A DNA stretch of 64,000 nt from Thermoanaerobaculum sp964488355 (GTDB lineage Bacteria; Acidobacteriota; Thermoanaerobaculia; Thermoanaerobaculales; Thermoanaerobaculaceae), in contig CAZAUJ010000001.1 of NCBI GenBank assembly GCA_964488355.1, positions 1-64,000 of the forward strand, read 5' to 3'. Positions within the stretch are counted from its first letter, which is position 1. Every line of letters begins with the position of its first letter. The notes beneath the pieces were generated by a model. The model worked only from the letters and a program-made list of their open reading frames with translations, was not told the DNA's origin and ran no database searches. The position numbers were made by a program, and so were the translations under genes. Shown here piece by piece: positions 42,993-52,285 of the stretch.

Positions 42993-45131
42993 TTACCTGC
43001 CTCCCAGCTCCTGCACCAGCTCGGCCAGAGCCTCGGCCAGCAGCAAGATCTGCTCAGGGCTGGTGGTGGCTAGTTCCGCCCTGGCCGGCACCGCAGGGCC
43101 TGAAGGGTTCTCGAAGCGAGCGTGTCGCAGTGTGAGCACGGTGGCTTTCTGCCGCTGGGCCAGGTCCGCACCCGTGTGCTCAGGTGCCGGCCCATTGCGC
43201 GGCTCCAAGGAAAAGCCCCAGCGGCGGAACACATTCAAGCTGCGAGGGATGGCGGTGCTGGCGGTTTCGCCCCACCAAGCAGCCAGCCTCGTGGGGTCCT
43301 CCGGCCGTTGGGGTTGCAGGCCGTCCAGCTCCACCCACAGGGCCACCTGACCCCCTAACGCAGCCAGCAACGCGTGCGCGCCAGCGGCGTCGTGGCAGCC
43401 GCCGGCCAGCAGGGCCACGATTACGGGTAGCTGGTGAGGCCGGTTTCTCAGCAGGCTGGCCGTTTCCAGCGCGGCCGCCACACCCAAGGCGTTGTCCTTC
43501 ACACCAAGGGCGCTGCGGTAGCTGTCCCAAGCGTCGGGGGTACAGGCGTCCCAGTGCGCTGCCAGCACCAGGGGCAGACGGCGACTTCCCCGGCTGGGCA
43601 GCTCGATGAGCACGTTCTGCCACTCGGCGACAGCTCCCCAGGGTGTGGTGCGAAGAAAGGGCTGCCTGCGGGCGGCAAGCCCTCGGCGCTGGGCCTCGGC
43701 CAGGAGCAGCTCCGCCACCTGGCCCGCCTGGGGGTGCCAAGCGTAACGGCTTGCCAGTGCCTGGCCGCTGTCAGGCGCCGGCACCTCGCCCGCCAGCACC
43801 CGCAGCAGCTCCCAGACCCGGTGGCGCCGCGCCGGCGTTCCCTCGCCCAGCTTCTTGTGGGCCAGCTCCTTCAAGCTGGAAAGCCGCCGGTCCACCGGTA
43901 GCTTGGGAGACCAGGCCAGGCCCCAGTAAACGGGCAGCATGCGCGGGTCCTCCTCACCGCGGTCGTCGGGCAGGGCAGCGAGGAAAACGAGCAACCGCTC
44001 GTCGGAGGCCAAGGGTGGCACAACCAGCTGGGTGAAGCCCGTACCGTCGAAAGGCAACCTTTGGGCCGGTGCGAGCCCAAAGGGCGAGCCCTTGCGTGCC
44101 ACTCCCACCCAACGAGCGGAAGGGTCGCCCTGGATAGAAAGGGGAAGGCTGCTTCCCCCGTCGCCCTCCAGCACCAGTAAACCCATGCCCCCCACGCCCA
44201 CCAGCCCATGCCCGGAGGTGGGTCGGGAGGCCCGCAGGCGCCCCAGTTCGGTGGGCCGCGGGCTGGCATCGAGGGCTGTGAGAGCGGCGTTGAAGCCTAG
44301 GCGAGGCTCCCACAACCTGGCCATGTACGCCGCATACATGGTTTCCAGGGTCTGCAGGCCTCCTTTGGCCGCCAAAAGGGACGCGAACGGTCCCGTGGGA
44401 GCGTCTTGACGACGCGCCAGCTCTGCTGCCGTGCCTGGGCCAAAAACCTCTTCGAGGAAGGCAATGAATAGCGGTGCCCAACCCTGGGGGGAGAAAGGGG
44501 CTAGCGAGGAGGGGCCCAGCTCTTGATGCCCGTGGTCACCCCAAAGGAGGCGAGGAGACGCCAGACCCAAACTGGTGGCGAACCAACGAGCGGCCGCGCG
44601 GGTGGAGGCGGCGGGGAAAAGGGAGGTTTTGGGAACCGTGAAGAGACAAAAGAGCTGCTCCACCACAGCGGCCAGGTTTTCCCAGGCTTGGGCGCCGGCG
44701 AAGGGAAAGCCGGCGTACACCACCGGGCGCTGATTGGAGTGGAAGCCAAAGCTGAGGGCCTCGCTGTCGCTTAGGAGGTCGAAGGGAGAGGAAAAAGCGG
44801 CCTCAGACCAGCCGCCTTCCACCACCAGCAGGGCCAGGGGCTTGTCCCAAGTGCCGGCGCTGCTTGGCAGCAAGGCCAGGGCACGGTCGAGCAGCTCCAG
44901 CACCGCCATCCAACCTCCCTCTGGCAGGTGATCGGCAGGCGGTTCGGCTGTGCCCGCGGCCAGGTAAACGGCCAATGCCCCCCGTTGGGCCAAGGGACGA
45001 GCCCACACCCTTTCTTGCACCGGATGCCGGCCGGGAGTCAGGCGGAGCACCCAAAAAGCTTCCAGTTCCTCTGCTCCCACGAATGGCGACGGCGCCATCA
45101 AAATTAGCGCTGCCAGGGCCCAAGCCCGCAT
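42993..45131 (-). CDS. Secreted M28-peptidase-like protein, catalytic Glu missing
   Basis: A 712-residue protein with signal peptide (MRAWALAALILMAPSPFVGA). Residues about 20-420 form a poorly recognisable domain. The C-terminal 270 residues resemble M28 aminopeptidases: LPLVLAAHWDAC (metal His and Asp) and SALGVKDNALGVAAALE (bridging Asp region). The usual GEE segment is replaced by LLAGGCHDAAGAHALL, so the general base and one metal ligand seem lost. It may be a non-catalytic relative. ATG 45131 is divergent from the Agl23-type gene. Confidence 0.65.
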   Translation of the reverse strand: MRAWALAALILMAPSPFVGAEELEAFWVLRLTPGRHPVQERVWARPLAQRGALAVYLAAGTAEPPADHLPEGGWMAVLELLDRALALLPSSAGTWDKPLALLVVEGGWSEAAFSSPFDLLSDSEALSFGFHSNQRPVVYAGFPFAGAQAWENLAAVVEQLFCLFTVPKTSLFPAASTRAAARWFATSLGLASPRLLWGDHGHQELGPSSLAPFSPQGWAPLFIAFLEEVFGPGTAAELARRQDAPTGPFASLLAAKGGLQTLETMYAAYMARLWEPRLGFNAALTALDASPRPTELGRLRASRPTSGHGLVGVGGMGLLVLEGDGGSSLPLSIQGDPSARWVGVARKGSPFGLAPAQRLPFDGTGFTQLVVPPLASDERLLVFLAALPDDRGEEDPRMLPVYWGLAWSPKLPVDRRLSSLKELAHKKLGEGTPARRHRVWELLRVLAGEVPAPDSGQALASRYAWHPQAGQVAELLLAEAQRRGLAARRQPFLRTTPWGAVAEWQNVLIELPSRGSRRLPLVLAAHWDACTPDAWDSYRSALGVKDNALGVAAALETASLLRNRPHQLPVIVALLAGGCHDAAGAHALLAALGGQVALWVELDGLQPQRPEDPTRLAAWWGETASTAIPRSLNVFRRWGFSLEPRNGPAPEHTGADLAQRQKATVLTLRHARFENPSGPAVPARAELATTSPEQILLLAEALAELVQELGGR

Positions 45132-45253
45132 GATGGGGCTAGTCTACGCACGGGGGCCGGTGGGGGCAAGGGCCACGGCTATACTGGGCGCGTCTGCGGC
45201 AGGAGGCGATGGGGGCAGAGCACGCAGGAGAGGGGGTGGCAGCCCGGGAGCGG

Positions 45254-46795
45254 ATGAAGCCATGGCGTCGAGCGCGGCTGAGCAGTCGTCGGGCGGCCTG
45301 GTGGCTGGTGCTGTTCCTTTTGGCCTTGGGCAGCCGTTTCGCGTTGCTTGGAGAGCGGCCTCCGCATCACGACGAAGCGATCCATGGGCACTTCGCTTGG
45401 GAGCTGTTGCAGCGGGGCAGCTATCGCTACGACCCGACGTACCATGGCCCTCTGCAGTACTTCGTTTTAGCCGGGCTTTTCGCTCTCTTCGGCGCCGCTG
45501 ACAGCGTGCTGAGGAGCTATGCGGCGGCCTGCGGGGTTGGTCTGGTGCTAGCCCCCTGGCTTTTCCGCCGGGTTTGGGGAGAACGGGCCGCGTTGGGCAT
45601 GGGAACCCTGCTGCTGGTGTCGCCCAGCTTCCTCTACTTTTCTCGCTTTGCCCGCAACGACGTGCCGGTGGTGCTGTTCACCTCCCTGGCGTTGATCCTG
45701 CTTTGCCGTGCTCGGCGAGTGGCCACAATCCCTTGGGTTTGGGTGGCGCTCTTTTTGGGCCTACATGCGGTCTCCAAAGAAACCATTTATGTCTACGGTG
45801 CCCTATGGGCGGCGTCCCTAGGGGGTGTTGGCCTTTGGGTCGGCTTGGGTTCTGCCAAGCAATGGGTTGGGAGGTTCTGGCAGCAGCAGTGGAAGGGTGT
45901 GCTGTGGGCCACCGCGGTGTTCTTGGCTCTGTGCCTTGCCTTTTATACGGCGTTTTTTTCCTGGCCGCAGGACGTTTGGTTTCCCGCCAAGGCCATCAGC
46001 TACTGGTACGGCCAGCACAAGGTCGAAAGGGTGGGCGGGCCCTGGTACTACCACCTTCCACGCCTCGGCCTGTACGAGTTTCTGATTTTGGGGTTGGCGG
46101 CGGCCGGCCTTTGGCGCCGTCGTCGGCGTTTGCGGGTAGCCGAGCGCTTCCTGCTCCTGTGGGGCCTGACTTCGTTGGGCATGTACGCGTATTTGGGAGA
46201 AAAGGTTCCTTGGCTTTCCCTGCACCAGCTGTTGCCCTGGGTACCGTTGGCCGGGAATCAGCTGGCGTACCTGTTTTCCCGCGCTGGCCATTGGCTAGGC
46301 AAGGGGCTTTCGGTGCTGGGAGCCGCGGGCACCGCCTGGTCGGCGTTAGCCTGCAGCTTTCTCTATCCCACCATCGAGCTGGACAAGCCCCAGGCCGAGC
46401 TGCTGGTCTTCGTGCAAACCACAGAAAGGGCGCAGCAGCTGGCGCAGGAAGGCTGGAGCCTTTACCGCCAGAACCCCCAGAGGGTCTTTGCAGCCGTTGA
46501 GGGTGAGGGCGTTTGGCCGCTTTCCTGGCAGTGGAAGGGGCTGCCGGTGCACTGGGGTTTGCCCAAGGGGGACAGCTGGCCGCCTTTGGTGGTGGCCGAT
46601 CCGGGCAAGCTGCCAGACCCTCCCGGCCGAGGGGCTTGGGAGTGCGAAACCGTGCCCTTGCGCGCCTGGTGGGTAGAACGGTGGCAGGGCGTTGGGCTGC
46701 GCCAGCTGGCGCGTTGGTTTTTCACGCGCCAAGCCTGGTCTGAGCGCGGTGCCACCCAGGTGGAGGTTTGTCACAGTGGGGAGGTGAAGCTGTGA
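45254..46795 (+). CDS. Agl23-type polytopic glycosyltransferase (TIGR03663 family)
   Basis: About 513 residues with roughly ten hydrophobic segments. The first loop has PPHHDEAIHGHFAWELLQ and YDPTYHGPLQYFVL, the hallmark of the 'flippase activity-associated' Agl23/TIGR03663 proteins of the GT39-like C superfamily that transfer sugars from polyprenyl phosphate outside the membrane. Both ATG 45254 (GGGAG just upstream) and ATG 45209 (AGGAGG but only 2 nt away) are possible starts. TATACT at 45180-45185 is a candidate -10. It is coupled (GTGA) to a GT2 enzyme that would supply the lipid-linked sugar. Confidence 0.82.
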   Translation: MKPWRRARLSSRRAAWWLVLFLLALGSRFALLGERPPHHDEAIHGHFAWELLQRGSYRYDPTYHGPLQYFVLAGLFALFGAADSVLRSYAAACGVGLVLAPWLFRRVWGERAALGMGTLLLVSPSFLYFSRFARNDVPVVLFTSLALILLCRARRVATIPWVWVALFLGLHAVSKETIYVYGALWAASLGGVGLWVGLGSAKQWVGRFWQQQWKGVLWATAVFLALCLAFYTAFFSWPQDVWFPAKAISYWYGQHKVERVGGPWYYHLPRLGLYEFLILGLAAAGLWRRRRRLRVAERFLLLWGLTSLGMYAYLGEKVPWLSLHQLLPWVPLAGNQLAYLFSRAGHWLGKGLSVLGAAGTAWSALACSFLYPTIELDKPQAELLVFVQTTERAQQLAQEGWSLYRQNPQRVFAAVEGEGVWPLSWQWKGLPVHWGLPKGDSWPPLVVADPGKLPDPPGRGAWECETVPLRAWWVERWQGVGLRQLARWFFTRQAWSERGATQVEVCHSGEVKL

Positions 46796-47733
46796 GCGTT
46801 GAGCTTTCGGTGGTGGTGCCTGTATTTAACGAGGAGGAAAACATCCCCGAGCTGTACAGGCGCCTGACGGCGGTGCTGCCCGAAGCGGCAGCCAGCTGGG
46901 AGGTGTTGTTTGTGGACGACGGCTCGCGGGACGGCAGCTGGGGCTTGATTGCCCAGCTGGCCCGGGAAGACCCCCACGTGCGCGGCCTGCGCTTTTCCCG
47001 CAATTTCGGTCACCAAATGGCCTTTGCTGCCGGTTTGGACTACGCCCGTGGCCGCGCGGTGGTAATCATGGATGCGGATCTTCAGGACCCACCGGAGCTC
47101 ATCCCCGAGCTGGTAGCCAAGCACCGCCAAGGCTTCGAGGTGGTCTATGCCGTGCGCGCTGCCCGCCGCGGGGAGACGGCATTCAAGAGGCTTACGGCCA
47201 AGGTCTTTTACCGCCTGCTGGCACGGCTGACGGCGGTCGGCATTCCCTTAGACACCGGTGATTTTCGCCTCATGGGGCCGCGGGCGGTGGAGGCTTTCCG
47301 CCGACTGCCGGAGCGCCACCGCTTTACCCGCGGGCTGGTGGCCTGGCTGGGCTTCAGCCAGACGGGGGTTTCTTACGAGCGGGCCCCCCGTTTCGCGGGT
47401 CAAACCAAGTACCCCCTGCGAAAGATGCTGCGCTTTGCCGCCGATGCGATAACTTCCTTCTCGCACGTGCCCCTGCAGCTGGCCACCTGGCTCGGGTTTT
47501 TGGTCTCGGCCCTGGCCTTCCTCTACATTTTGGTGGTGATCGCTCTCAAGTTTGCCGGGGTTTCCTGGCCAGGTTACACCTCGTTAATGGCCGCCATCCT
47601 GTTCTTGGGTGGCGCGCAGTTGGTCATGGTGGGGCTTTTGGGTGAGTACGTGGGGCGCATTTACGACGAGGTCAAACGACGGCCGCTGTACCTGGTGGCG
47701 GAAGAGGTGGGCCCAGCGGCGGGGCAGGGGTGA
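46792..47733 (+). CDS. Family 2 glycosyltransferase (polyprenyl-phosphate sugar synthase type)
   Basis: A 313-residue enzyme. GT-A domain starts LSVVVPVFNEEENIPELYRR, with VDDGSRDGS and the metal-binding MDADLQDPPE, then QTKYPLRKMLRFAADAI and two C-terminal membrane helices (about 230-295). This is the DPM1/ArnC/GtrB type that loads a sugar onto undecaprenyl phosphate. Start GTG 46792 overlaps the upstream stop (GTGA) after GGGGAGG, so it is coupled to the Agl23-type transferase, its likely partner. Confidence 0.92.
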   Translation: MSVELSVVVPVFNEEENIPELYRRLTAVLPEAAASWEVLFVDDGSRDGSWGLIAQLAREDPHVRGLRFSRNFGHQMAFAAGLDYARGRAVVIMDADLQDPPELIPELVAKHRQGFEVVYAVRAARRGETAFKRLTAKVFYRLLARLTAVGIPLDTGDFRLMGPRAVEAFRRLPERHRFTRGLVAWLGFSQTGVSYERAPRFAGQTKYPLRKMLRFAADAITSFSHVPLQLATWLGFLVSALAFLYILVVIALKFAGVSWPGYTSLMAAILFLGGAQLVMVGLLGEYVGRIYDEVKRRPLYLVAEEVGPAAGQG

Positions 47734-47741
47734 GTCCCGGG

Positions 47742-48191
47742 TTAGGACTCGATATCGGCAATGGCTGCGGCCGGGTCAGCCGTTCCTTGCACCACCCGTT
47801 GGAGGCCGGGAAGGTAGCGGTCCATGATGCCCACGCTCACGTAAAGCATGTTGCGGTGCTGCTCGTAGCTGAGCTCCGACCCCTCGGTGGTGCTGGAGCA
47901 ACGGAAGCGGACTTCCCCGTCGCTCAGGTCTATTTCAAAGTTGCCTAAAAGCAGGCCGTAGTTAGCGCGGGTGAGAAACTCCATGACCTCTCGACGGCGG
48001 GCTTCAGGGATCTTGCCGTCGACAAACACCAAGTACCGCACGATGCTGCGCTCCTCGTCAGCCAGGGCCACCAAGCGGTACGTTCCGTTTTCCCCAGACA
48101 CCACCATCTCCACCGCTTGGTAATGGGGAATCAGCCGCACGCTCCACCCGTCCTTCTGAAAAAATCCCACCAACTGCTCGTACAGGCCCAT
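47742..48191 (-). CDS. YbjN-domain protein
   Basis: A 149-residue cytoplasmic protein with the alpha-beta YbjN/type III secretion chaperone-like fold: GLYEQLVGFFQKDGW at the start, EFLTRANYGLLLGNFEIDLS and VRFRCSSTTEG in the middle, YVSVGIMDRYLPGLQRVVQG at the end. The family often occurs in cyanobacteria; role unclear (stress or motility regulation). ATG 48191 has AGGTGG at a normal distance; ATG 48203 is an alternative. Convergent with the GT2 gene. Confidence 0.75.
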   Translation of the reverse strand: MGLYEQLVGFFQKDGWSVRLIPHYQAVEMVVSGENGTYRLVALADEERSIVRYLVFVDGKIPEARRREVMEFLTRANYGLLLGNFEIDLSDGEVRFRCSSTTEGSELSYEQHRNMLYVSVGIMDRYLPGLQRVVQGTADPAAAIADIES

Positions 48192-48231
48192 CAGCCACCT
48201 CATTTCCTACAATGAGCCAGGGCAGTGACGC

Positions 48232-48269
48232 TGTCAAGAAGAGGGCGGGGCACCGGTGGGTGCCCCGCC
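48232..48269 (-). terminator. Terminator after the TonB receptor relic
   Basis: Perfect 10-bp stem GGCGGGGCAC/GTGCCCCGCC (48244-48253, 48260-48269) followed on the minus strand by CTCTTCTT. T-tract is imperfect. Confidence 0.6.
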
Positions 48270-48281
48270 TGGTTCTCGAAG

Positions 48282-50242
48282 CTAGAAACGGAAGCGCACA
48301 CCCAGTTGGGCGAGCCGCTGCTCGCCTTGCAGCGGGTCGCCGGCATAGGTGGTGGGCCGGCCAAAGTTAGCAGCTAAGCGGTTGCCCACGTAACCGGCAG
48401 GGTCTTTGCTGTTGAACAGGTTAAACACCTTGGCAATGGTTTCCAGGCCCAGGTTGCCCGCAAAAGTAAAACCCTTGGCTACCCGCAGGTCGAACTGGGA
48501 GAAGCAGTGACCCCGACGGTTGTTCACATGGCCCACCCCTTGGGGCAGGTGGAAGCGCAGGCCATCGGCGTTGAGGTCGGTCCCGGCCCATTCGGTGTAA
48601 GGCAAGGCCGACCGGTACCGGAACATGCCGGAGATGTTGAGGCCCCAGGGGCCGCGGGAGAAGCCGGCCAAGGTGATGCGATGGCGGGCATCGGTGTTGA
48701 GGGGGCCGATGCACGCGTCGCATAGGGGGTCGTAAGGGTTGACGGACTGGTCCCGCACAGCGCGCAGGTCGAGCTGGTGATCGAGGTCGGTGAGGCGGAA
48801 CTCATCAGCCCCGGCCAGCACGTTCCCCCAGGCCTTCGACCAGGTGTAGAACCCTTGGAACTCGAACTTTTCGCTGCGCGCGCAGAAGCCAATGTTGATG
48901 CCCTTGTAATCCGCTCGGCCCTTGCCGTACCAGATGCGGAAGGTGCCGAACTGGGGAAAGCGCCAGCGGTCGCCATCCGCAGGGTTGTACACGCCGTCGC
49001 CGTTCACGTCCACGCCGGGGTTAGCCCGGAAGCGGAAGGGAATGTCGCGGTAGCGCACGCGCACCGCTTCGAAGTTGAGGCCCAGCCAATCCAGCACCTG
49101 CCAGGCGTAACCGATGGAGGCCTGGTCGGAGTACGGGGTGGCCAGCGTGGGGGAAGCGACCTCGTTGGGCGGGAAAACCTCGGCACCCGGAAGCCGGTTG
49201 GAAGGAAGCGGCTGGCCGGGCTGGTAGAAGGAGCCGTCGGGATTGCGAATACCATTGGGGTCGAAATCGTTGTAAACCACGCCGTAATTGGACTGTACCG
49301 CGGCCGCCGGGAAAAGGATGGTCGCGTTGGTTTACGGGAAATCAAAAAACCGCCCCACACCCGCGCGCAGCAGCTGCTTGCCATCCCCTTTGACGTCCCA
49401 CACCAAGCCCAGGCGTGGCGCCCCGTTGTTCTTGTCGTTCTTGAGCTTGCCGCCGCAACCGCCTTGAAAATCGCGAAGATAGTACTCGCTGTCTTCCGTC
49501 TGGGTGGAAAGAACCTGGCAAATGGGGTTGGACCGCTGGTCCAGGTCGAAGCCCTCGCAGTAGTCGTAGCGCAAGCCCGCACTGAGCGTGGCCCTCGGGC
49601 TCACAAACCAGTCATCCTAAGCGTAAATGCTGTACTGATCCACGGGGGTCTTGTCGCCGAAGAACCCGCCGTAAGAAGTTGACGTTGCGCCCCATGCCGC
49701 CGTTGAGGCCGATGGTGAGCTGACCGGGTTTGGTGGGATCCGGGTTAACAGCCAAGTTCGTCCCCGGTGCTAGGATGCCCAAGTTGGCAAACTGCCGGCC
49801 GTTGAGAGGGAGGCTTTCCAGCTCCTGTTGACTCACCATCGTCCCAACCGCCGGGAGGGTGGCCACCAGCGGGATCTCTGCGGTGACCGTGACCTGCTCG
49901 GCCATGGCTGCCACCTTCAAGGTCAGATCCAACGCGGAGGTGGTGGCCACGTTGATGACAACGTCTTCCACCACCACCGGCGCGAAGCCAGCCAGCTCGG
50001 CCCGCACGGTGTAGTTTCCCACGGGCAGGGCGGCAAAGCGGAAGCGTCCATTCGCGCCTGTTTGGGTGTGCTTGCTGACGCCGGTGTCCTTGTGGGTGGC
50101 CGTGACCGTCACACCCGGCAAGACTCCTCCTTGCTCATCGGTGATCCGTCCGGCACGCGCGCCGCCGCCAGCCTGGGTAAAAGGGGGGTACAGTGGCTCC
50201 AAGGGTGAGAAAAAGCGAAACAACGCATGTTCTAATCCGCAT
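48282..50242 (-). pseudogene. TonB-dependent receptor with carboxypeptidase-like domain, multiply disrupted
   Basis: Start ATG 50242 (MRIRTCVVSLFLTLGA) after AAAGGAGGAC. A shift at a run of C (about 50184) leads to GRITDEQGGVLPGVTVTATH, the carboxypeptidase-regulatory domain, then part of the plug (ESLPLNGRQFANLGILAPGT). About 250 residues expected next are missing, and around 49690 the frame changes into GGFFGDKTPVDQYSIYA, stop TAG (49617-49619; relatives read YAQDDW), barrel strands, stop TAA (49332-49334; relatives FDFPYTNA) and the barrel to the final F at 48282. This Oar-like receptor would import large substrates. At least four lesions. Confidence 0.9.
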
Positions 50243-50318
50243 ACACTTGTCCTCCTTTCTCCTTGCTTTCCAGTTCTCTCGCTGCGTACGAGCTAAGCGT
50301 CTTTGCCTGGCCTGTGCA

Positions 50319-52249
50319 TCACCTCCTTTCTTGGCTCCGCGCGCGCCTGAGGTGGTTGGCCACGCGCGCCAAAAGCTGCCGCGCCACCGCCAACTGCTGT
50401 GAGAACTCCCTCTTGCCAGCGGCGCGCTGCAGGAACTCGTGGTAGGCTTGGGCGGCACGTTCCCCTTGCCCGGCCTCATCCAAGGCGATGCCCAAGTTGA
50501 GAAGGGCTTCCAGGTTTTCCGGCGCCAGGCGGAGAGCACGCTGGAAGCTTTCAATGGCCTGGGCCGTTTGGCCTTGTTTCACTTGCACGACCCCCAAGCC
50601 GTTCCACGGTTCGGCAAAGGCCGGATCCAAAGCGATGGCCTTTGGGTAGGCGGCCTTAGCTTCGGCCAGCCTGCCCTGCTCGCTCAGGACGTTGCCCAAG
50701 GTGTTCCAGGTGCGGGGGCTTTGGGGTTCCAGCTGGCACGCGCGGGCAAACTCTTTTTCGGCGGCCGAGAAGTCACCTTGGCCCGCCAGCGCCACGCCCA
50801 AAGCCTCGTGAAGCTCTGCTCTTGCCGGCTCCAGGCTCAGGGCAGCTTGCAGTACCTGCAACGCCTCCGCTTCACGACCCGCCTCCCGCAGGGTGAGGGC
50901 CAGGTTGTAGCGAGCTTCCCCGTCGGCGGGATTGATCTCCAGCACCCGCTGGTAGGTGGCCACCGCTTCTTCCAACCGACCTGCCTGCCGCAGCACTTCG
51001 GCCGGCTCGGCCAAAAGCACGGGGTTTTTGGCATCTTCCTGGAGAGCCTGGCGGAGGATCTGGGCCCCCTTCTTCAGCTCACCGGCAAGACGCAATGCAT
51101 GGGCCTGCTCGAAGGTGGCAAAAACCGCGAGGCGATCTTTAGAATCCGCTGCCGTTTGCGGGTTGGAAAAGGAAGGGGCAATGTAACCCAAGCTGGCCAG
51201 GTGCCGGCGGTCCTATCGTGTGAGGGGTAAAGACTCGGCCTTGGCCTGCTGGGCCATGGGGCGCTCGAGGGCTTGACGCAGGGTTGCGAGCTGTTCGGGG
51301 CGGTCCTTGGCCAGGTAGCGTTCCTCTTGGGGATCCTCCTCCAGCCGAAAGAGCTCCGGGCGCGGAGCCGCCTCGTATTTCCATGCACCGCGGCGCACGG
51401 CCAGCACTCCAGCCCAGCCAAAGGTCTGCGGGTAAAGCGTTTCGGCAAAAAGGAAGGCGGGTTCCGGCTCTCGCTGGTGGGTCAGGTGGCGGGATAAATC
51501 GCGGCCATCAGGGGCAAAACCGCGAGGCCGTTGTCCGCCTATCAGGGCCAACAACGTGGGGGCCAGATCCACCACGGAAACCGGCTCCGCCAGTACCTTC
51601 CCCGTGGGGAGGAGGCCCTGGACAGCCACTATGCATGGCACGTGAAGGGTGGGTTCGTAAAGCAAGAGGCCGTGTGTGGCTTCCCCGTGCTCCCCCAGCG
51701 CCTCCCCATGGTCGCCAAGAACGGCCACCACCGTCTTCTCTTCCAATCCGGCAGTCTTAAGCCAGGTCATGAGGCGCTCCACCTGCGCATCGGCCGCAGC
51801 TACCTCCCCGGCATAGGGATCATGGGCGTCCCGTTGGCGAAAGGGAATGGGTGGCACATAGGGCGCATGGGGCTCGTAAAGGTGCACCCAGGGGAAAAAA
51901 CGCCGCTTCTGGTGAGTGGAAAGCCAGGCGAGCGCCGCATCCACCACTTCATTTCCGGGTCTTTCCGCTTCCAAACGCACCCCGGCGTAGGCGGGGAGGG
52001 GGATGCGGTCGTCGTAGGTGGCGAAGCCGGCGGCCAAGCCAAACCTCCGAGACAGCACGTAGGCAGCGACAAAGGAAGCCGTGTCCCAGCCTTGCTGCTG
52101 CAGCACTTCCGCCAGGTGGTTACGCTTGCAGCACGCGCGTGTCCACCGTTAAAGCGCACGCCGTGGTGCGCAAGTGTGAGGCCGGTCAAGACGGAAGCGT
52201 GGGCGGGTACGCTCAGGGGCGCGGTGGTCCACAGCCGAGAGACGGTTTC
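50319..52249 (-). pseudogene. Sulfatase-TPR fusion gene, 5' truncated and disrupted
   Basis: Begins inside an alkaline-phosphatase-superfamily sulfatase domain (TTAPLSVPAHASVLTGL, first about 60 residues missing). A shift around 52130 leads into HLAEVLQQQGWDTASFVAAY, and GDHGEALGEHGE is the conserved metal segment. TAG at 51213-51215 falls in the linker before RRHLASLGYI; then six or more TPR units (for example PAFAEPWNGLGVVQVKQGQT) to TGA 50319. Sulfatase-TPR fusions are usual in this phylum. It lies directly upstream of the TonB receptor relic, so the pair was probably one operon that has been inactivated together. Confidence 0.85.
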
Positions 52250-52264
52250 ATATGGGCTTTATGG

Positions 52265-52285
52265 GACAATGGCTCGGGAGGCAGG
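52265..52285 (+). promoter_or_regulatory. Candidate promoter and ribosome site of ubiD
   Basis: GACAAT (52265-52270) as a -10 and GGGAGG 5 nt before ATG 52286. It lies at the truncated 5' end of the sulfatase relic. Confidence 0.4.
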
